Assembly (NCBI RefSeq): GCF_902497855.1
Contig: NZ_CABVHU010000001.1
Coordinates: forward strand, 938,595 to 1,002,594
Source: Pseudomonas fluorescens
GTDB lineage: Bacteria; Pseudomonadota; Gammaproteobacteria; Pseudomonadales; Pseudomonadaceae
DNA: 64,000 nt
Direction: 5' to 3'
Shown: positions 37,661 to 46,694 of the stretch, piece after piece
How the letters are laid out: each line of letters starts with the position of its first letter
Position numbering within the stretch: the first letter of the stretch is position 1
Program-made: the position numbers and the translations under genes
Notes under the pieces: model-generated
What the model saw: only the letters and a program-made list of their open reading frames with translations
What the model was told of the DNA's origin: nothing
Databases searched by the model: none

Positions 37661-37819
37661 AAGCGGGAATTCATATTCTGATAATTAAAACTGATGTACA
37701 TCAGTTATTTACAAAGTTTTTATGGAACTGCCCGATGCGCAGACGGGGTGCCCGGCACGGTTATTGAAGCCACCAGCCCCTGATGAGCAAAAAATAATTC
37801 AAAGAACAGTGGAGCGGCC

Positions 37820-39304
37820 ATGCAACAGATCAGATCGCAAGTGACCGAGCGCGACGGCTTGTTCGAGCTCGAAGCCGGCAGCGATGTCCTCGACAGTCCC
37901 CGTTATAACCACGACATGGCGCCGACCAAGGTTCGCGAGCGAACCTGGAACAAATGGCATATCACTGCCCTGTGGGTCGGCATGGCGATCTGCGTGCCGA
38001 CCTACACCCTCGGCGGGGTCCTCACCGCGTACTTCGGCCTGAGCGTGGGCGAAGCGCTGTTGGCGATTCTGTTTGCCAATATCATCGTGCTGATCCCGCT
38101 GACGCTCAACGCCTTTCCCGGTACCAAATACGGCATTCCATTTCCGGTGTTGCTGCGCTCGTCCTTCGGCATCCTCGGCTCCAACATTCCCTGCCTGATC
38201 CGCGCGCTGGTGGCCTGCGGCTGGTTCGGCATCCAGACGATGTTCGGCGGGCTGGCGATCCACCTGTTTCTGGGCTCGGTGTTCGAGGGCTGGAAGTCAC
38301 TGGGCGGCACCGGCGAAGTGATCGGCTTCATGGTGTTCTGGGTGCTGAACCTGTGGGTGGTGATTCGTGGCGCCGAATCGATCAAATGGCTGGAAACCCT
38401 GTCGGCGCCGCTGTTGGTGCTGGTCGGTGTCGGGCTGCTGGTGTGGGCAATGCCGAATGTGTCGATGACCGAGTTGCTGGCGATCCCGCCCAAGCGTCCG
38501 GAAGGGGCCAGTGTGGCCAGTTACTTCGCCGCCGGGCTGACCGCCATGGTCGGGTTCTGGGCCACCTTGTCCCTGAACATCCCGGACTTCAGCCGCTATG
38601 CGAAAAGCCAGAAGGACCAGATTGTCGGGCAGATCATCGGCTTGCCCCTGACCATGTTCCTGTTCGCCTCCCTCGGAGTGGTGATGACAGCCGCGTCCGT
38701 GAAACTGGTGGGCGTCACCGTCTCCGATCCCGTCACCCTGATCGGTCATATCCAGAGCCCGGTGTGGGTCGCACTGGCCATGGCGCTGATCATCATCGCC
38801 ACGCTGTCGACCAATACCGCGGCCAACATCGTTTCGCCGACCAACGACTTCCAGAACATCGCGCCCAAGGTCATCAACCGGACCAAGGCGGTGATGCTTA
38901 CCGGACTGGTCGGGCTGGTGCTGATGGGGCATGAACTGCTGAAAAAGCTTGGGCTGATTGTTTCCGATCTGGGTCTGGAAACGGTCTATTCCAACTGGTT
39001 GCTGGGCTACTCCAGTTTGTTGGGGCCGATCGCCGGGATCATGGTGGTGGACTATTTCCTGATCAAGAAGCAGCAACTGGATCTGGCCGGGCTGTATCGC
39101 GATGACGTTTACCCTGCGTGGAACTGGTTCGGGTTTATCGCCTTCGGTGTGCCGGTGGTGTTGACGTTGTTGTCGCTTGGCAGTGATGCGTTCAGTTGGT
39201 TTTACAGCTATGGCTGGTTTACCGGGTCGGCACTGGGCGGGTTGATTTATTACGGGTTGAGTGCGATGCGGCCGAGTCCCACTGCAGTGAAATCTGCGGT
39301 GTGA
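37820..39304 (+). CDS. NCS1-family nucleobase/pyrimidine transporter
   Basis: 494 residues and about 12 membrane segments with NCS1 motifs (GGVLTAYFGLSVGEAL, LRSSFGILGSNIP, NIPDFSRYAK, SPTNDFQNI). It imports a pyrimidine, dihydropyrimidine or hydantoin for the neighbouring catabolic genes. GGAGCGGCC precedes the ATG. It is upstream of the amidohydrolase on the same strand, separated by REPs. Confidence 0.9.
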   Translation: MQQIRSQVTERDGLFELEAGSDVLDSPRYNHDMAPTKVRERTWNKWHITALWVGMAICVPTYTLGGVLTAYFGLSVGEALLAILFANIIVLIPLTLNAFPGTKYGIPFPVLLRSSFGILGSNIPCLIRALVACGWFGIQTMFGGLAIHLFLGSVFEGWKSLGGTGEVIGFMVFWVLNLWVVIRGAESIKWLETLSAPLLVLVGVGLLVWAMPNVSMTELLAIPPKRPEGASVASYFAAGLTAMVGFWATLSLNIPDFSRYAKSQKDQIVGQIIGLPLTMFLFASLGVVMTAASVKLVGVTVSDPVTLIGHIQSPVWVALAMALIIIATLSTNTAANIVSPTNDFQNIAPKVINRTKAVMLTGLVGLVLMGHELLKKLGLIVSDLGLETVYSNWLLGYSSLLGPIAGIMVVDYFLIKKQQLDLAGLYRDDVYPAWNWFGFIAFGVPVVLTLLSLGSDAFSWFYSYGWFTGSALGGLIYYGLSAMRPSPTAVKSAV

Positions 39305-39309
39305 GCACT

Positions 39310-39428
39310 GGCCCCTTCGCTGGCAAGCCAGCTCCTACAGTTGACCGGGGTTTACACATTATTTGTGTACGACACCAATCCCCTGTAGGAGCTGGCTTGT
39401 CGGATCGCCGCACCGCAGCGAAGGCGGC
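39310..39428. repeat. REP pair, variant
   Basis: TCGCTGGCAAGCCAGCTCCTAC and TGTAGGAGCTGGCTTGTCGG with the GATCGCCGCACCGCAGCGAAGG variant also seen at 18790 and 55093. Confidence 0.75.
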
Positions 39429-39487
39429 CTCATAAACAACAACGAACTGCCTGAAGAAACTTATAACAACTGCCTGAGGAGATCATC

Positions 39488-40771
39488 ATGAACGCAGCCG
39501 TAGACGTTCTGCAGTCCACCCATCAGCACATCAACCGCGATCGCCTGTGGCAGTCGCTCATGGAACTGGCCCAACTCGGCGCCACGGTCAAGGGCGGTGT
39601 CTGCCGCCTGGCCCTGACCGACCTCGACCGCCAGGCCCGGGATATTTTCGTGCGCTGGTGCGAGGAGGCCGGGTGCACCGTCAGCATCGACGCGGTGGGC
39701 AACATCTTCGCCCGCCGCCCCGGGCGCAATCCGGACTTGCCCCCGGTCATGACCGGCAGCCACATCGACACCCAGCCCACCGGCGGCAAGTTCGATGGCT
39801 GCTTCGGTGTGCTGGCCGGCGTCGAAGTCCTGCGCACCCTCAACGACCTGGGTGTGGAAACCGAAGCACCGCTGGAAGTGGTGGTGTGGACCAACGAAGA
39901 AGGCTCGCGCTTCGCCCCCTGCATGATGGGTTCCGGGGTGTTCGCGGAAAAATTCACCCTTGAAGAAACCCTGGCCAAGGTCGACGCTGAAGGTGTCACA
40001 GTCGGCGAAGCGCTGAATGCCATCGGCTACGCCGGTCCGCGCAAGGTCAGCGGTCACGCGGTCGGTGCCTACTTCGAAGCGCACATCGAGCAAGGCCCGA
40101 TCCTTGAAGACGAACACAAGACCATTGGCGTCGTCATGGGCGCCCTCGGGCAGAAATGGTTCGACCTGAAACTGCGCGGTGTCGAAGCGCACGCCGGCCC
40201 GACTCCGATGCACTTGCGCAAGGATGCCCTGGTCGGCGCTTCGATCATCGTCGGCGCCGTCAACCGCGCCGCACTGGGCCATCAGCCCCACGCCTGCGGC
40301 ACCGTCGGTTGCCTGCAAGCCTACCCCGGTTCACGCAACGTCATCCCCGGTGAAGTGCGCATGACCCTGGACTTCCGTCATCTGGAACCGGCACGCCTGG
40401 ATTCGATGATCGCCGAGGTCCGCGAGGTGATCGAAACCACCTGCCAGACCCACGGCCTGACCTTCGAACTGACGCCCACTGCCGATTTCCCACCCTTGTA
40501 TTTTGATAAGGGTTGCGTCGAAGCGGTACGCGGTGCCGCCCAGGGGCTGGGCCTGTCGCACATGGACATCGTGAGCGGGGCAGGGCACGACGCAATTTTC
40601 CTCGCCGAACTCGGCCCGGCGGGGATGATCTTCGTGCCTTGCGAAGGCGGCATCAGCCACAACGAAATCGAGAACGCCGCGCCGGATGACCTGGCGGCCG
40701 GGTGTGCGGTGTTGTTGCGCGCGATGCTGGCAGCGTCCGCCGCCATTGCATCTGGAAAACTGGCGACCTGA
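39488..40771 (+). CDS. hydC: Beta-ureidopropionase (N-carbamoyl-beta-alanine amidohydrolase)
   Basis: 427 residues, M20 metallopeptidase-like fold. Metal motifs GSHIDTQPTGGKFDGCFG and WTNEEGSRFAPCMMGSGVF, the EAHIEQGP motif, and a C-terminal SGAGHDAIFLAELGP. It releases ammonia, CO2 and beta-alanine, ending the reductive pyrimidine route. AGGAGATCATC precedes the ATG. Confidence 0.92.
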   Translation: MNAAVDVLQSTHQHINRDRLWQSLMELAQLGATVKGGVCRLALTDLDRQARDIFVRWCEEAGCTVSIDAVGNIFARRPGRNPDLPPVMTGSHIDTQPTGGKFDGCFGVLAGVEVLRTLNDLGVETEAPLEVVVWTNEEGSRFAPCMMGSGVFAEKFTLEETLAKVDAEGVTVGEALNAIGYAGPRKVSGHAVGAYFEAHIEQGPILEDEHKTIGVVMGALGQKWFDLKLRGVEAHAGPTPMHLRKDALVGASIIVGAVNRAALGHQPHACGTVGCLQAYPGSRNVIPGEVRMTLDFRHLEPARLDSMIAEVREVIETTCQTHGLTFELTPTADFPPLYFDKGCVEAVRGAAQGLGLSHMDIVSGAGHDAIFLAELGPAGMIFVPCEGGISHNEIENAAPDDLAAGCAVLLRAMLAASAAIASGKLAT

Positions 40772-40905
40772 AGCGCAAAAGATCGCAGGCTACATTGACC
40801 TTATGCCCGGCATGCCCATGAACAGCCTCTGCACGATCAGGCTCGCCAGCGGTCGTAATCTTCACAGGCCGCACGTAAACGCGCCGTCACAGCCGTGGAG
40901 ATGCA

Positions 40906-42402
40906 ATGAGCCAGGACGTCCTGACCACCGAAACCAATCGTCGGCAGTTGCAGCAGATCATCGCGGGGCTGTCCGACGGGGTGATTCTGCTGGAGCTCGA
41001 CCAGACCATTCTCTGGGCCAACGAGGCTGCGCTGGCCATGCACGGTGTCAGCCGGATGGGTGACCTGGGGGGCGATGCCAGGGAGTATGCCAGGCGTTTC
41101 GCCTTGCGCTATCGCAATCATCATCCGGTCCCGGCCGACCATTACCCGATCAGCCGCGTGGCTCGCGGCGAGACCTTTAGCGACGTCCTGGTCGAGGTGA
41201 TGCCGACTGGCGACGAAGAGCGCTCCTGGGTGCACAACGTGCGCAGCATGGTGCTGACCGACAATGCTGGCGAACCGGAGTCGTTGGTGTTGATCATGGA
41301 CGATGTCACCGAGTGGGCCAGTGCCGAGCAGCGTTTCGAAAAGACCTTCAACGCCAATCCGGCTCCCGCAGTGATCTGTCGTCTCAGCGATTTGCGCTAC
41401 ATCAAAGTCAACCCCGGCTTCCTCGAGATGACCGGCTATGCCCGTGATCAGGTTATCGGCACCACGACCTATGAACTGGACGTGCTGGATGGGGCCGAAA
41501 ACAAGGACCTGGCCAAACAGCGGTTGCGCGAAGGAGCGACCATTCCGCAAATGTCGGCGGAACTGCAATTATCCGACGGTGGTTGCAAACAGGTCATCGT
41601 TGCCGGCCAACCCCTTGAACTCAACGACGAAGCCTGCATGCTGTTTTCTTTTGTCGACATGGAGCCGCGGCACAAGGCCGAAATCGCCCTGCGTCAGAGT
41701 GAGGAGCGTTTCGCCAAGGCGTTTCGCCTGACCCCCGTGCCGATCCTGGTGTGTGGCGCCCATGATCAGGTGGTGATGGACGTCAATAAAGCCTTTCTCG
41801 AAACCTTCGCGTTTCCCGGTGAAGAGGTTTTCGGCAAGACCATTGCGCAGATCGATTTCATCCATGACAAAGGCGCACGCACCCGGCTGTTTGCAACACT
41901 GGAAAAAACCGCAAGCCTGGATCGCATTGATGTTCGTGTCCGTAGAAAAGACGGCGAATTGATCGATTGCGCGGTGTCGGCCGATACCGTGGCCATTCAA
42001 GATCGTCTTTGCTACCTGGTGGTATTGATGGACGTCACCGAGCGTAAACGCACGGAGCTTGAACTGGTGTCAGCCATCGAAGAGGTGATGAAGGATGCCT
42101 CCTGGTTCAGCCGCACGCTGATCGAGAAGCTCGCCAACGTCAAGAACGTCAGTTCGCCGTCACTGCCCAGCGTCTCCTTCACTGACCTGACGGCCCGGGA
42201 GCGCGATGTGCTCGGCCTGATCTGTGAAGGCCTGGCCGACAAGGAAATCGCGGCGCGGCTGAAACTGGCGACCAACACGGTGCGCAATCATGTGTCGACG
42301 GTGTATTCCAAGCTGGATGTGCACAGTCGCAGCGAGGCGATTGTCTGGGCCCGCGAGCGTGGGTTGTTCTCTGGCGAGTGGCGGCCCAAGGGGCATCGTT
42401 AA
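40906..42402 (+). CDS. Triple PAS-LuxR regulator
   Basis: 498 residues: three PAS-like domains (about 10-140, 145-260 and 265-385) followed by a LuxR-type helix-turn-helix (SFTDLTARERDVLGLICEG, NTVRNHVSTVYSKL). No kinase domain or membrane segment is seen. GGAG precedes the ATG. The family is a one-component sensor type; the ligand and targets are unknown. Its closeness to the pyrimidine operon suggests but does not prove a link. Confidence 0.8.
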   Translation: MSQDVLTTETNRRQLQQIIAGLSDGVILLELDQTILWANEAALAMHGVSRMGDLGGDAREYARRFALRYRNHHPVPADHYPISRVARGETFSDVLVEVMPTGDEERSWVHNVRSMVLTDNAGEPESLVLIMDDVTEWASAEQRFEKTFNANPAPAVICRLSDLRYIKVNPGFLEMTGYARDQVIGTTTYELDVLDGAENKDLAKQRLREGATIPQMSAELQLSDGGCKQVIVAGQPLELNDEACMLFSFVDMEPRHKAEIALRQSEERFAKAFRLTPVPILVCGAHDQVVMDVNKAFLETFAFPGEEVFGKTIAQIDFIHDKGARTRLFATLEKTASLDRIDVRVRRKDGELIDCAVSADTVAIQDRLCYLVVLMDVTERKRTELELVSAIEEVMKDASWFSRTLIEKLANVKNVSSPSLPSVSFTDLTARERDVLGLICEGLADKEIAARLKLATNTVRNHVSTVYSKLDVHSRSEAIVWARERGLFSGEWRPKGHR

Positions 42403-42535
42403 GGTGCAAATGCACTAGTTGTGACGGTGCAAATGGATGTTCTGGCCAGGGGTGGCAGTTCATAGGCTGTAAGGGTGCGATACGAGTCTGCGGAGGGTTA
42501 TCGCGTCCCCTTTGGAACAATCAAGGAACAGCCAC

Positions 42536-42598
42536 ATGGACCATCAACAGTTCAAGGGTGCGGTCTCTTTTGCGCCGCTGCACGGTGAGTCGCGATGA
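42536..42598 (+). CDS. Short upstream ORF (20 residues) before the DUF1652 gene
   Basis: The peptide is MDHQQFKGAVSFAPLHGESR. AAGGAA lies about seven bases upstream and the stop overlaps the DUF1652 ATG (ATGA). It may serve translational coupling or be a leader peptide. No homologue can be recognised. Confidence 0.4.
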   Translation: MDHQQFKGAVSFAPLHGESR

Positions 42599-42846
42599 TT
42601 CAGCTGACGCAATTGCGCGCGCAACTTGAGCGCAGCTTTTCGCCATTGGCCTGCGAATGCACTATGTCAGGCGATAATTCGCTGACGGTGAAACTTTATC
42701 ATCCGGTGTCGGGGCAGGTGGACCTGGTGGTCAGCGGGTTGAACGCCGCGACGCTGCGCACGCCTGAGGCGGTTGGCGCCTTGATCGAAGAGTTACGCTA
42801 TGAGCTGGAGAGCAACGGCCTGCATCGTTCTGACCCGGTACTATAG
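42595..42846 (+). CDS. DUF1652 protein
   Basis: 83 residues with the DUF1652 pattern (PLACECTMSGDNSLTVKLY, LRTPEAVGALIEELRYELE). Pseudomonas-restricted family of unknown function. Its own ribosome site is weak, so it probably depends on the small upstream ORF that it overlaps. Confidence 0.7.
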   Translation: MIQLTQLRAQLERSFSPLACECTMSGDNSLTVKLYHPVSGQVDLVVSGLNAATLRTPEAVGALIEELRYELESNGLHRSDPVL

Positions 42847-43009
42847 GAGCTACTTTGAGGAGCTACCTGGTTTACAGGCGCTGGACTGGCGTTGGCGGGA
42901 GACTGGGCTATAAGGAATACGAGAGTATTTTTTCTGTGACCGGTCCGCAGGATGGCGGTGGAGGTCTTGTGTTGCGCAAATGTGTCGATCACTTACCGCG
43001 GGTCAGCCT

Positions 43010-43231
43010 ATGAAAATCCTTGGGAAACGCATTGTTGCGCCACTGTCGTTGGCATTCTTTACCGCGATTCTGGGGGGCTGTGCCAGTCCGCCACCACCCC
43101 CTCCCGCCGCACCGCCGCCACCCCCTGAACGCACTTGCCAGACCTCGGAGAACACCGAGGTACAAGGCGATATGAGGGCTGAGGGGCAGGTGACCCGTCA
43201 CACGACGCTCACTCGGTGCATCACGCAGTAA
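43010..43231 (+). CDS. Small proline-rich lipoprotein
   Basis: 73 residues from the ATG at 43010. A lipobox LGGC ends the signal peptide, and the Cys is followed by ASPPPPPPAAPPPPPERTCQ and EVQGDMRAEG. A membrane-anchored lipoprotein of unknown function with two further Cys (RTCQ, TRCI) that may form a disulfide. Confidence 0.72.
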   Translation: MKILGKRIVAPLSLAFFTAILGGCASPPPPPPAAPPPPPERTCQTSENTEVQGDMRAEGQVTRHTTLTRCITQ

Positions 43232-43250
43232 GCACCCCCTGTGTGTGCGA

Positions 43251-43282
43251 AACCGCCAGTGGCACTGTGTCACTGGCGGTTT
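43251..43282. terminator. Bidirectional hairpin terminator
   Basis: AACCGCCAGTG and CACTGGCGGTT, perfect 11-base arms with AAA/TTT edges, between the convergent lipoprotein and Gfo/Idh/MocA genes. Confidence 0.7.
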
Positions 43283-43285
43283 CGC

Positions 43286-44401
43286 TCAGACCTCCTCGAT
43301 CCTGACCCACCGCGACTCCTGTGCGGCCAGTCGCATGGCCGTCGCCAGGCGTTCGACTTGCCACGCCTGTTCGAAATCCGTGCCCCCTTGGGTTATACCC
43401 GCCAGCGCCATCACCAAATCATGCACTTCCAGTGTCTTGAGTTCGTTGTAACCCAGTTGGTGCCCCGCGGCCGGGCTGAACGCTGCGTAACCGGGCAGGC
43501 TCGGCCCCGCCAGCAATGTCTGGAACCCATCCTGTCCGGCTCGGAACAGACGGAGTTCATTCAAGCGTTCCTGATCGAATGCCAAGGTGCCTTTTGTGCC
43601 GCTGATTTCGAAGCTCAGGTGGTTCTTGTAACCGTGCTTGAGCCAGCTGCTGCTGAACGTGCCTCGGGCACCGCTGGCAAACCGCAGCAAGGCGTGGACC
43701 TGATCATCGACCGCGATGGTGCGCTGTTCCTGGCTGCCCGGCGCGGCGGGGCGTTGCCCGTGCACGGTCTGGGTGTCGGCGCACACCGACTCGACATCGC
43801 CCACCAGATACCGGGCCATGGCCAGCAAGTGACTGCCCAGGTCCGCCAGCGCGCCGCCGGCATGCCCGGCGTCGCAACGCCAGGACCAGGGTGAGGCCGG
43901 ATCGGCCATGAAGTCTTCGCTGAACTCACCCTGGAAACTGATGATGTGCCCCAGCTCGCCGTTTTCGATCAGCTCCCGCGCCAGGCCGATGATCGGGTTG
44001 TGCTGATAGTTGTAACCCACCCGCGTGACCACGCCCGCGGCTTTGGCCGCCAGGCGCATGGCATCGGCCTGTTGCAGGTTCACCGCCAGTGGTTTTTCGC
44101 AGTACACCGGTTTGCCAGCGGCGAGGGCGGCCATGGCCATGGGATAGTGCAGGTGATTGGGCGTGGTGATGGCGATCAGGTCGACCTTGGGATCGTCGAT
44201 CAATTGCTGCCAGTCGCTGTGGGCCGTCTCGAACCCCCAGGCGTCGGCGCAATGGCGGGCGCGTTGTGGGTCGGCGTCGGCCAGGGCGGCGAGTTTGAGC
44301 TTCAGGGGGAGTTCGAATACCGCACTGACATTGCGAAACGCCAAGGCATGGGCGCGGCCCATGAAGCCTGTGCCGATGAGACCGATACCGAGTTCGCGCA
44401 T
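43286..44401 (-). CDS. Gfo/Idh/MocA-family NAD(P)-dependent sugar oxidoreductase
   Basis: 371 residues with Rossmann motif IGLIGTGFMGRAHA, the family's CEKPLAVNL (Lys for substrate) and MRVGYNYQHNP-like VTRVGYNYQHNP, and DQ..HAGGALADLGSHLLAM. Sugar or inositol dehydrogenase type; substrate unknown. Two direct copies of a GGAANAAATTATTC-like site lie 44-85 bases upstream. Confidence 0.82.
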   Translation of the reverse strand: MRELGIGLIGTGFMGRAHALAFRNVSAVFELPLKLKLAALADADPQRARHCADAWGFETAHSDWQQLIDDPKVDLIAITTPNHLHYPMAMAALAAGKPVYCEKPLAVNLQQADAMRLAAKAAGVVTRVGYNYQHNPIIGLARELIENGELGHIISFQGEFSEDFMADPASPWSWRCDAGHAGGALADLGSHLLAMARYLVGDVESVCADTQTVHGQRPAAPGSQEQRTIAVDDQVHALLRFASGARGTFSSSWLKHGYKNHLSFEISGTKGTLAFDQERLNELRLFRAGQDGFQTLLAGPSLPGYAAFSPAAGHQLGYNELKTLEVHDLVMALAGITQGGTDFEQAWQVERLATAMRLAAQESRWVRIEEV

Positions 44402-44444
44402 AGCCGGGTCCTTTTGGATTGTTGTTTTCAGGATGGCTATTTAT

Positions 44445-44486
44445 GGAATAAATATTCTCTAAATGCAATATATGGAAAAATTATTC
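44445..44486. promoter_or_regulatory. Tandem operators upstream of the Gfo/Idh/MocA gene
   Basis: GGAATAAATATTC at 44445 and GGAAAAATTATTC at 44474 match at 11 of 13 positions, 29 bases apart. The first has perfect five-base arms GAATA-AA-TATTC. A likely RpiR- or LacI-type repressor site. Confidence 0.5.
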
Positions 44487-44556
44487 ATCGCTCGCGAATT
44501 TCAGTGCAGGCGCTGCGTCGTATGCACAAAATGAGATCGGTCGGGGCGCACCTACT

Positions 44557-44582
44557 AAAAAGGCAGCCCTGAGGCTGCCTTT
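44557..44582 (-). terminator. Terminator of the SDR gene
   Basis: AAAGGCAGCC-CTGA-GGCTGCCTTT with five A at 44557-44561, a T tract on the minus strand. It ends transcription from the SDR gene. Confidence 0.7.
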
Positions 44583-44601
44583 GGTCATGCGCAAAATCGA
44601 A

Positions 44602-45369
44602 TCAGGAAAGGAAACCGCCATCCACATTCAGCGACACACCCGTGGTGTAACTCGACGCATCGCTGGCCAGGTAAAGGACGGCCCCGGCCATCTCGCTCGG
44701 ATCCGCCACACGCTTGAGCGGAATCTGCTGCAACGCGGTGTTCAGGATGGTCTCGTTCTTCACCAGCGCCGAAGCGAACTTGGTATCCGTCAGACCTGGC
44801 AGCAGGGCATTGCAGCGAATGCCGAACTGCGCGCATTCCTTGGCAAATACCTTGGTCATGTTGATCACCGCGGCCTTGGTCACCGAATAGATGCCCTGGA
44901 AGGCCCCCGGCGAGACGCCGTTGATCGAAGCCACGTTGATGATGCTGCCGCCACCGTTTTCGCGCATCAGCTTGCCGGCTTCCACCGACATGAAGAAGTA
45001 GCCGCGGATGTTGACGTCCACGGTTTTCTGAAACGCGCCGAGGTCGGTGTCCAGTACGTTGCAGAATTGCGGGTTGGTCGCGGCGTTGTTGACCAGGATG
45101 TCCAGGCGCCCGAACTGTTCCTTGATGCCGGCGAAGACCTGGCTGATCTGGTCCATTTCACCGATATGGCAAGCGATGGCGGTGGCTTTGCCACCGGCAG
45201 CGATGATGGCGTCGGCCACGTGCTGGCAGCCGTCGAGTTTGCGGCTCGAAACGATGACGTGGGCGCCTTGCTGGGCCAGCAGCTTGGCGATGGCTTCACC
45301 AATGCCGCGGCTGGCACCGGAAACGAATGCGATCTTGCCGTCGAGGTCGAACAACTGGGTCTTGGACAT
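44602..45369 (-). CDS. SDR-family short-chain dehydrogenase
   Basis: 255 residues. Cofactor motif VSGASRGIGEAIA, NNAA, and the catalytic Ser (NVASINGVSPG), Tyr and Lys (YSVTKAAV). Close to the 2,4-dienoyl- and 3-ketoacyl-type reductases. It lies on the same strand as the phosphotransferase gene, with a REP pair between them. The exact substrate cannot be given. Confidence 0.87.
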   Translation of the reverse strand: MSKTQLFDLDGKIAFVSGASRGIGEAIAKLLAQQGAHVIVSSRKLDGCQHVADAIIAAGGKATAIACHIGEMDQISQVFAGIKEQFGRLDILVNNAATNPQFCNVLDTDLGAFQKTVDVNIRGYFFMSVEAGKLMRENGGGSIINVASINGVSPGAFQGIYSVTKAAVINMTKVFAKECAQFGIRCNALLPGLTDTKFASALVKNETILNTALQQIPLKRVADPSEMAGAVLYLASDASSYTTGVSLNVDGGFLS

Positions 45370-45398
45370 GGGTTTTCCTTGTAAGGGTGGCCTGATGT

Positions 45399-45466
45399 TT
45401 GTAGGAGCCAGGCTTGTCGGCGAAGGCGTACTTGAATTCGCTTCGCCGGCAAGCCTGGCTCCTACG
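45399..45466. repeat. REP hairpin
   Basis: TGTAGGAGCCAGGCTTGTCGGCGAAG with the inverted CTTCGCCGGCAAGCCTGGCTCC, upstream of the SDR gene. Confidence 0.8.
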
Positions 45467-45481
45467 AGTCCTGTGTTGTTA

Positions 45482-46549
45482 TCAGAGGCTGGATTTGTGA
45501 ATGACCTGCAGACTCATCTGCTCCAGCAGCTTGTTCATGTGAATGAACTGCGCGAAGCGTTTGTCCTGGGTCTGACCATGGAAAAAGCGGTAGTAGATCT
45601 GCTGCAAGATGCCGGCCAGGCGGAACAGGCCGTAGGTATAGTAGAAATCGAAATTGTCGATTTCAATGCCTGAACGTTGAGCGTAGTAATCGACGAACTC
45701 ACGGCGGGTCAGCATGCCCGGGGCGTGGCTCGGCTGGCGGCGCATCAACTGCACCGGTGCCGGGTCGTCGGCTTCGATCCAGTAGGCGAGGGTGTTGCCC
45801 AGGTCCATCAACGGGTCACCGAGGGTGGTCAGTTCCCAGTCGAGCACGCCGATGATCTGCATCGGATTGTTGGGGTCGAGGATCACGTTATCGAAGCGGT
45901 AATCGTTGTGCACGATGCTCGACTTGGGGTGATCGGCCGGCATTTTGTCGTTGAGCCAGGCCTTGACCGCTTGCCACTGCGGCGCATCCGGTGTCAGGGC
46001 TTTATCGTAGCGCTCGCTCCAGCCTTTGATCTGCCGCGCGACGTAACCTTCAGGTTTGCCGAGGTCGCCCAGGCCACAGGCTTTGTAATCGACTTGGTGC
46101 AGTTCGACGAACTTGTCGATAAAGCTCTTGCACAGGGCTTCGGTCTTTGCCGAATCCAGGCCCAGTTCCGGCGGCAGTTCGGCGCGCAGGATGATGCCCT
46201 TGACCCGTTCCATCACATAGAACTCGGCGCCGATCACCGACTCATCGGTGCAGTGCACATAGGCTTTAGGACAGTACGGGAAGCCGTCCCGGAGCTGGTT
46301 GAGGATCCGAAACTCGCGGCCCATGTCGTGGGCAGACTTGGCCTTGTGGCCGAAGGGTGGTCGACGCAGGACGAATTCCTGTTCGGGGTATTCCAGCAAG
46401 TAGGTGAGGTTGGACGCACCGCCTGGAAACTGGCTGATGGCAGGCTGGCCACTAAGGCCCGGAATATGAGCCTTGAGGTACGGATCGATCAGGCTGGCAT
46501 CGAGTTCTTCGCCGGAGCGGATACGGGTGGACTGGTCAGTAAGCGCCAT
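45482..46549 (-). CDS. Phosphotransferase family protein (APH/ACAD10-like)
   Basis: 355 residues. ATP-dependent phosphotransferase motifs: HNDYRFDNVILD (Brenner-type catalytic loop), LDWELTTLGDPLMDLG (metal-binding Asp) and GGASNLTYLLEY. In Pseudomonas such genes pair with SDR dehydrogenases and acyl-CoA genes, suggesting a role in fatty-acid or alcohol activation. The SDR at 44602 supports this. Confidence 0.85.
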   Translation of the reverse strand: MALTDQSTRIRSGEELDASLIDPYLKAHIPGLSGQPAISQFPGGASNLTYLLEYPEQEFVLRRPPFGHKAKSAHDMGREFRILNQLRDGFPYCPKAYVHCTDESVIGAEFYVMERVKGIILRAELPPELGLDSAKTEALCKSFIDKFVELHQVDYKACGLGDLGKPEGYVARQIKGWSERYDKALTPDAPQWQAVKAWLNDKMPADHPKSSIVHNDYRFDNVILDPNNPMQIIGVLDWELTTLGDPLMDLGNTLAYWIEADDPAPVQLMRRQPSHAPGMLTRREFVDYYAQRSGIEIDNFDFYYTYGLFRLAGILQQIYYRFFHGQTQDKRFAQFIHMNKLLEQMSLQVIHKSSL

Positions 46550-46694
46550 GCTTATCCCTTCTGCTTATTTTGGAGGCCTGAGACTATTGGCTAATCTAAT
46601 GCGCACAGCCGACGCCCACAATCACGAACAACCCTTATAGGCGAGCGTGTTGCCGGGCAATCATTGCTTTTGATACACCTGTTTGAATGACCGC

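Noticed and set aside
37750..37775. Possible sigma-54 promoter (GGCACGGTTATTGAAG) before the NCS1 gene
   Set aside because: The -12 element lacks the required GC, so it is too weak to claim.
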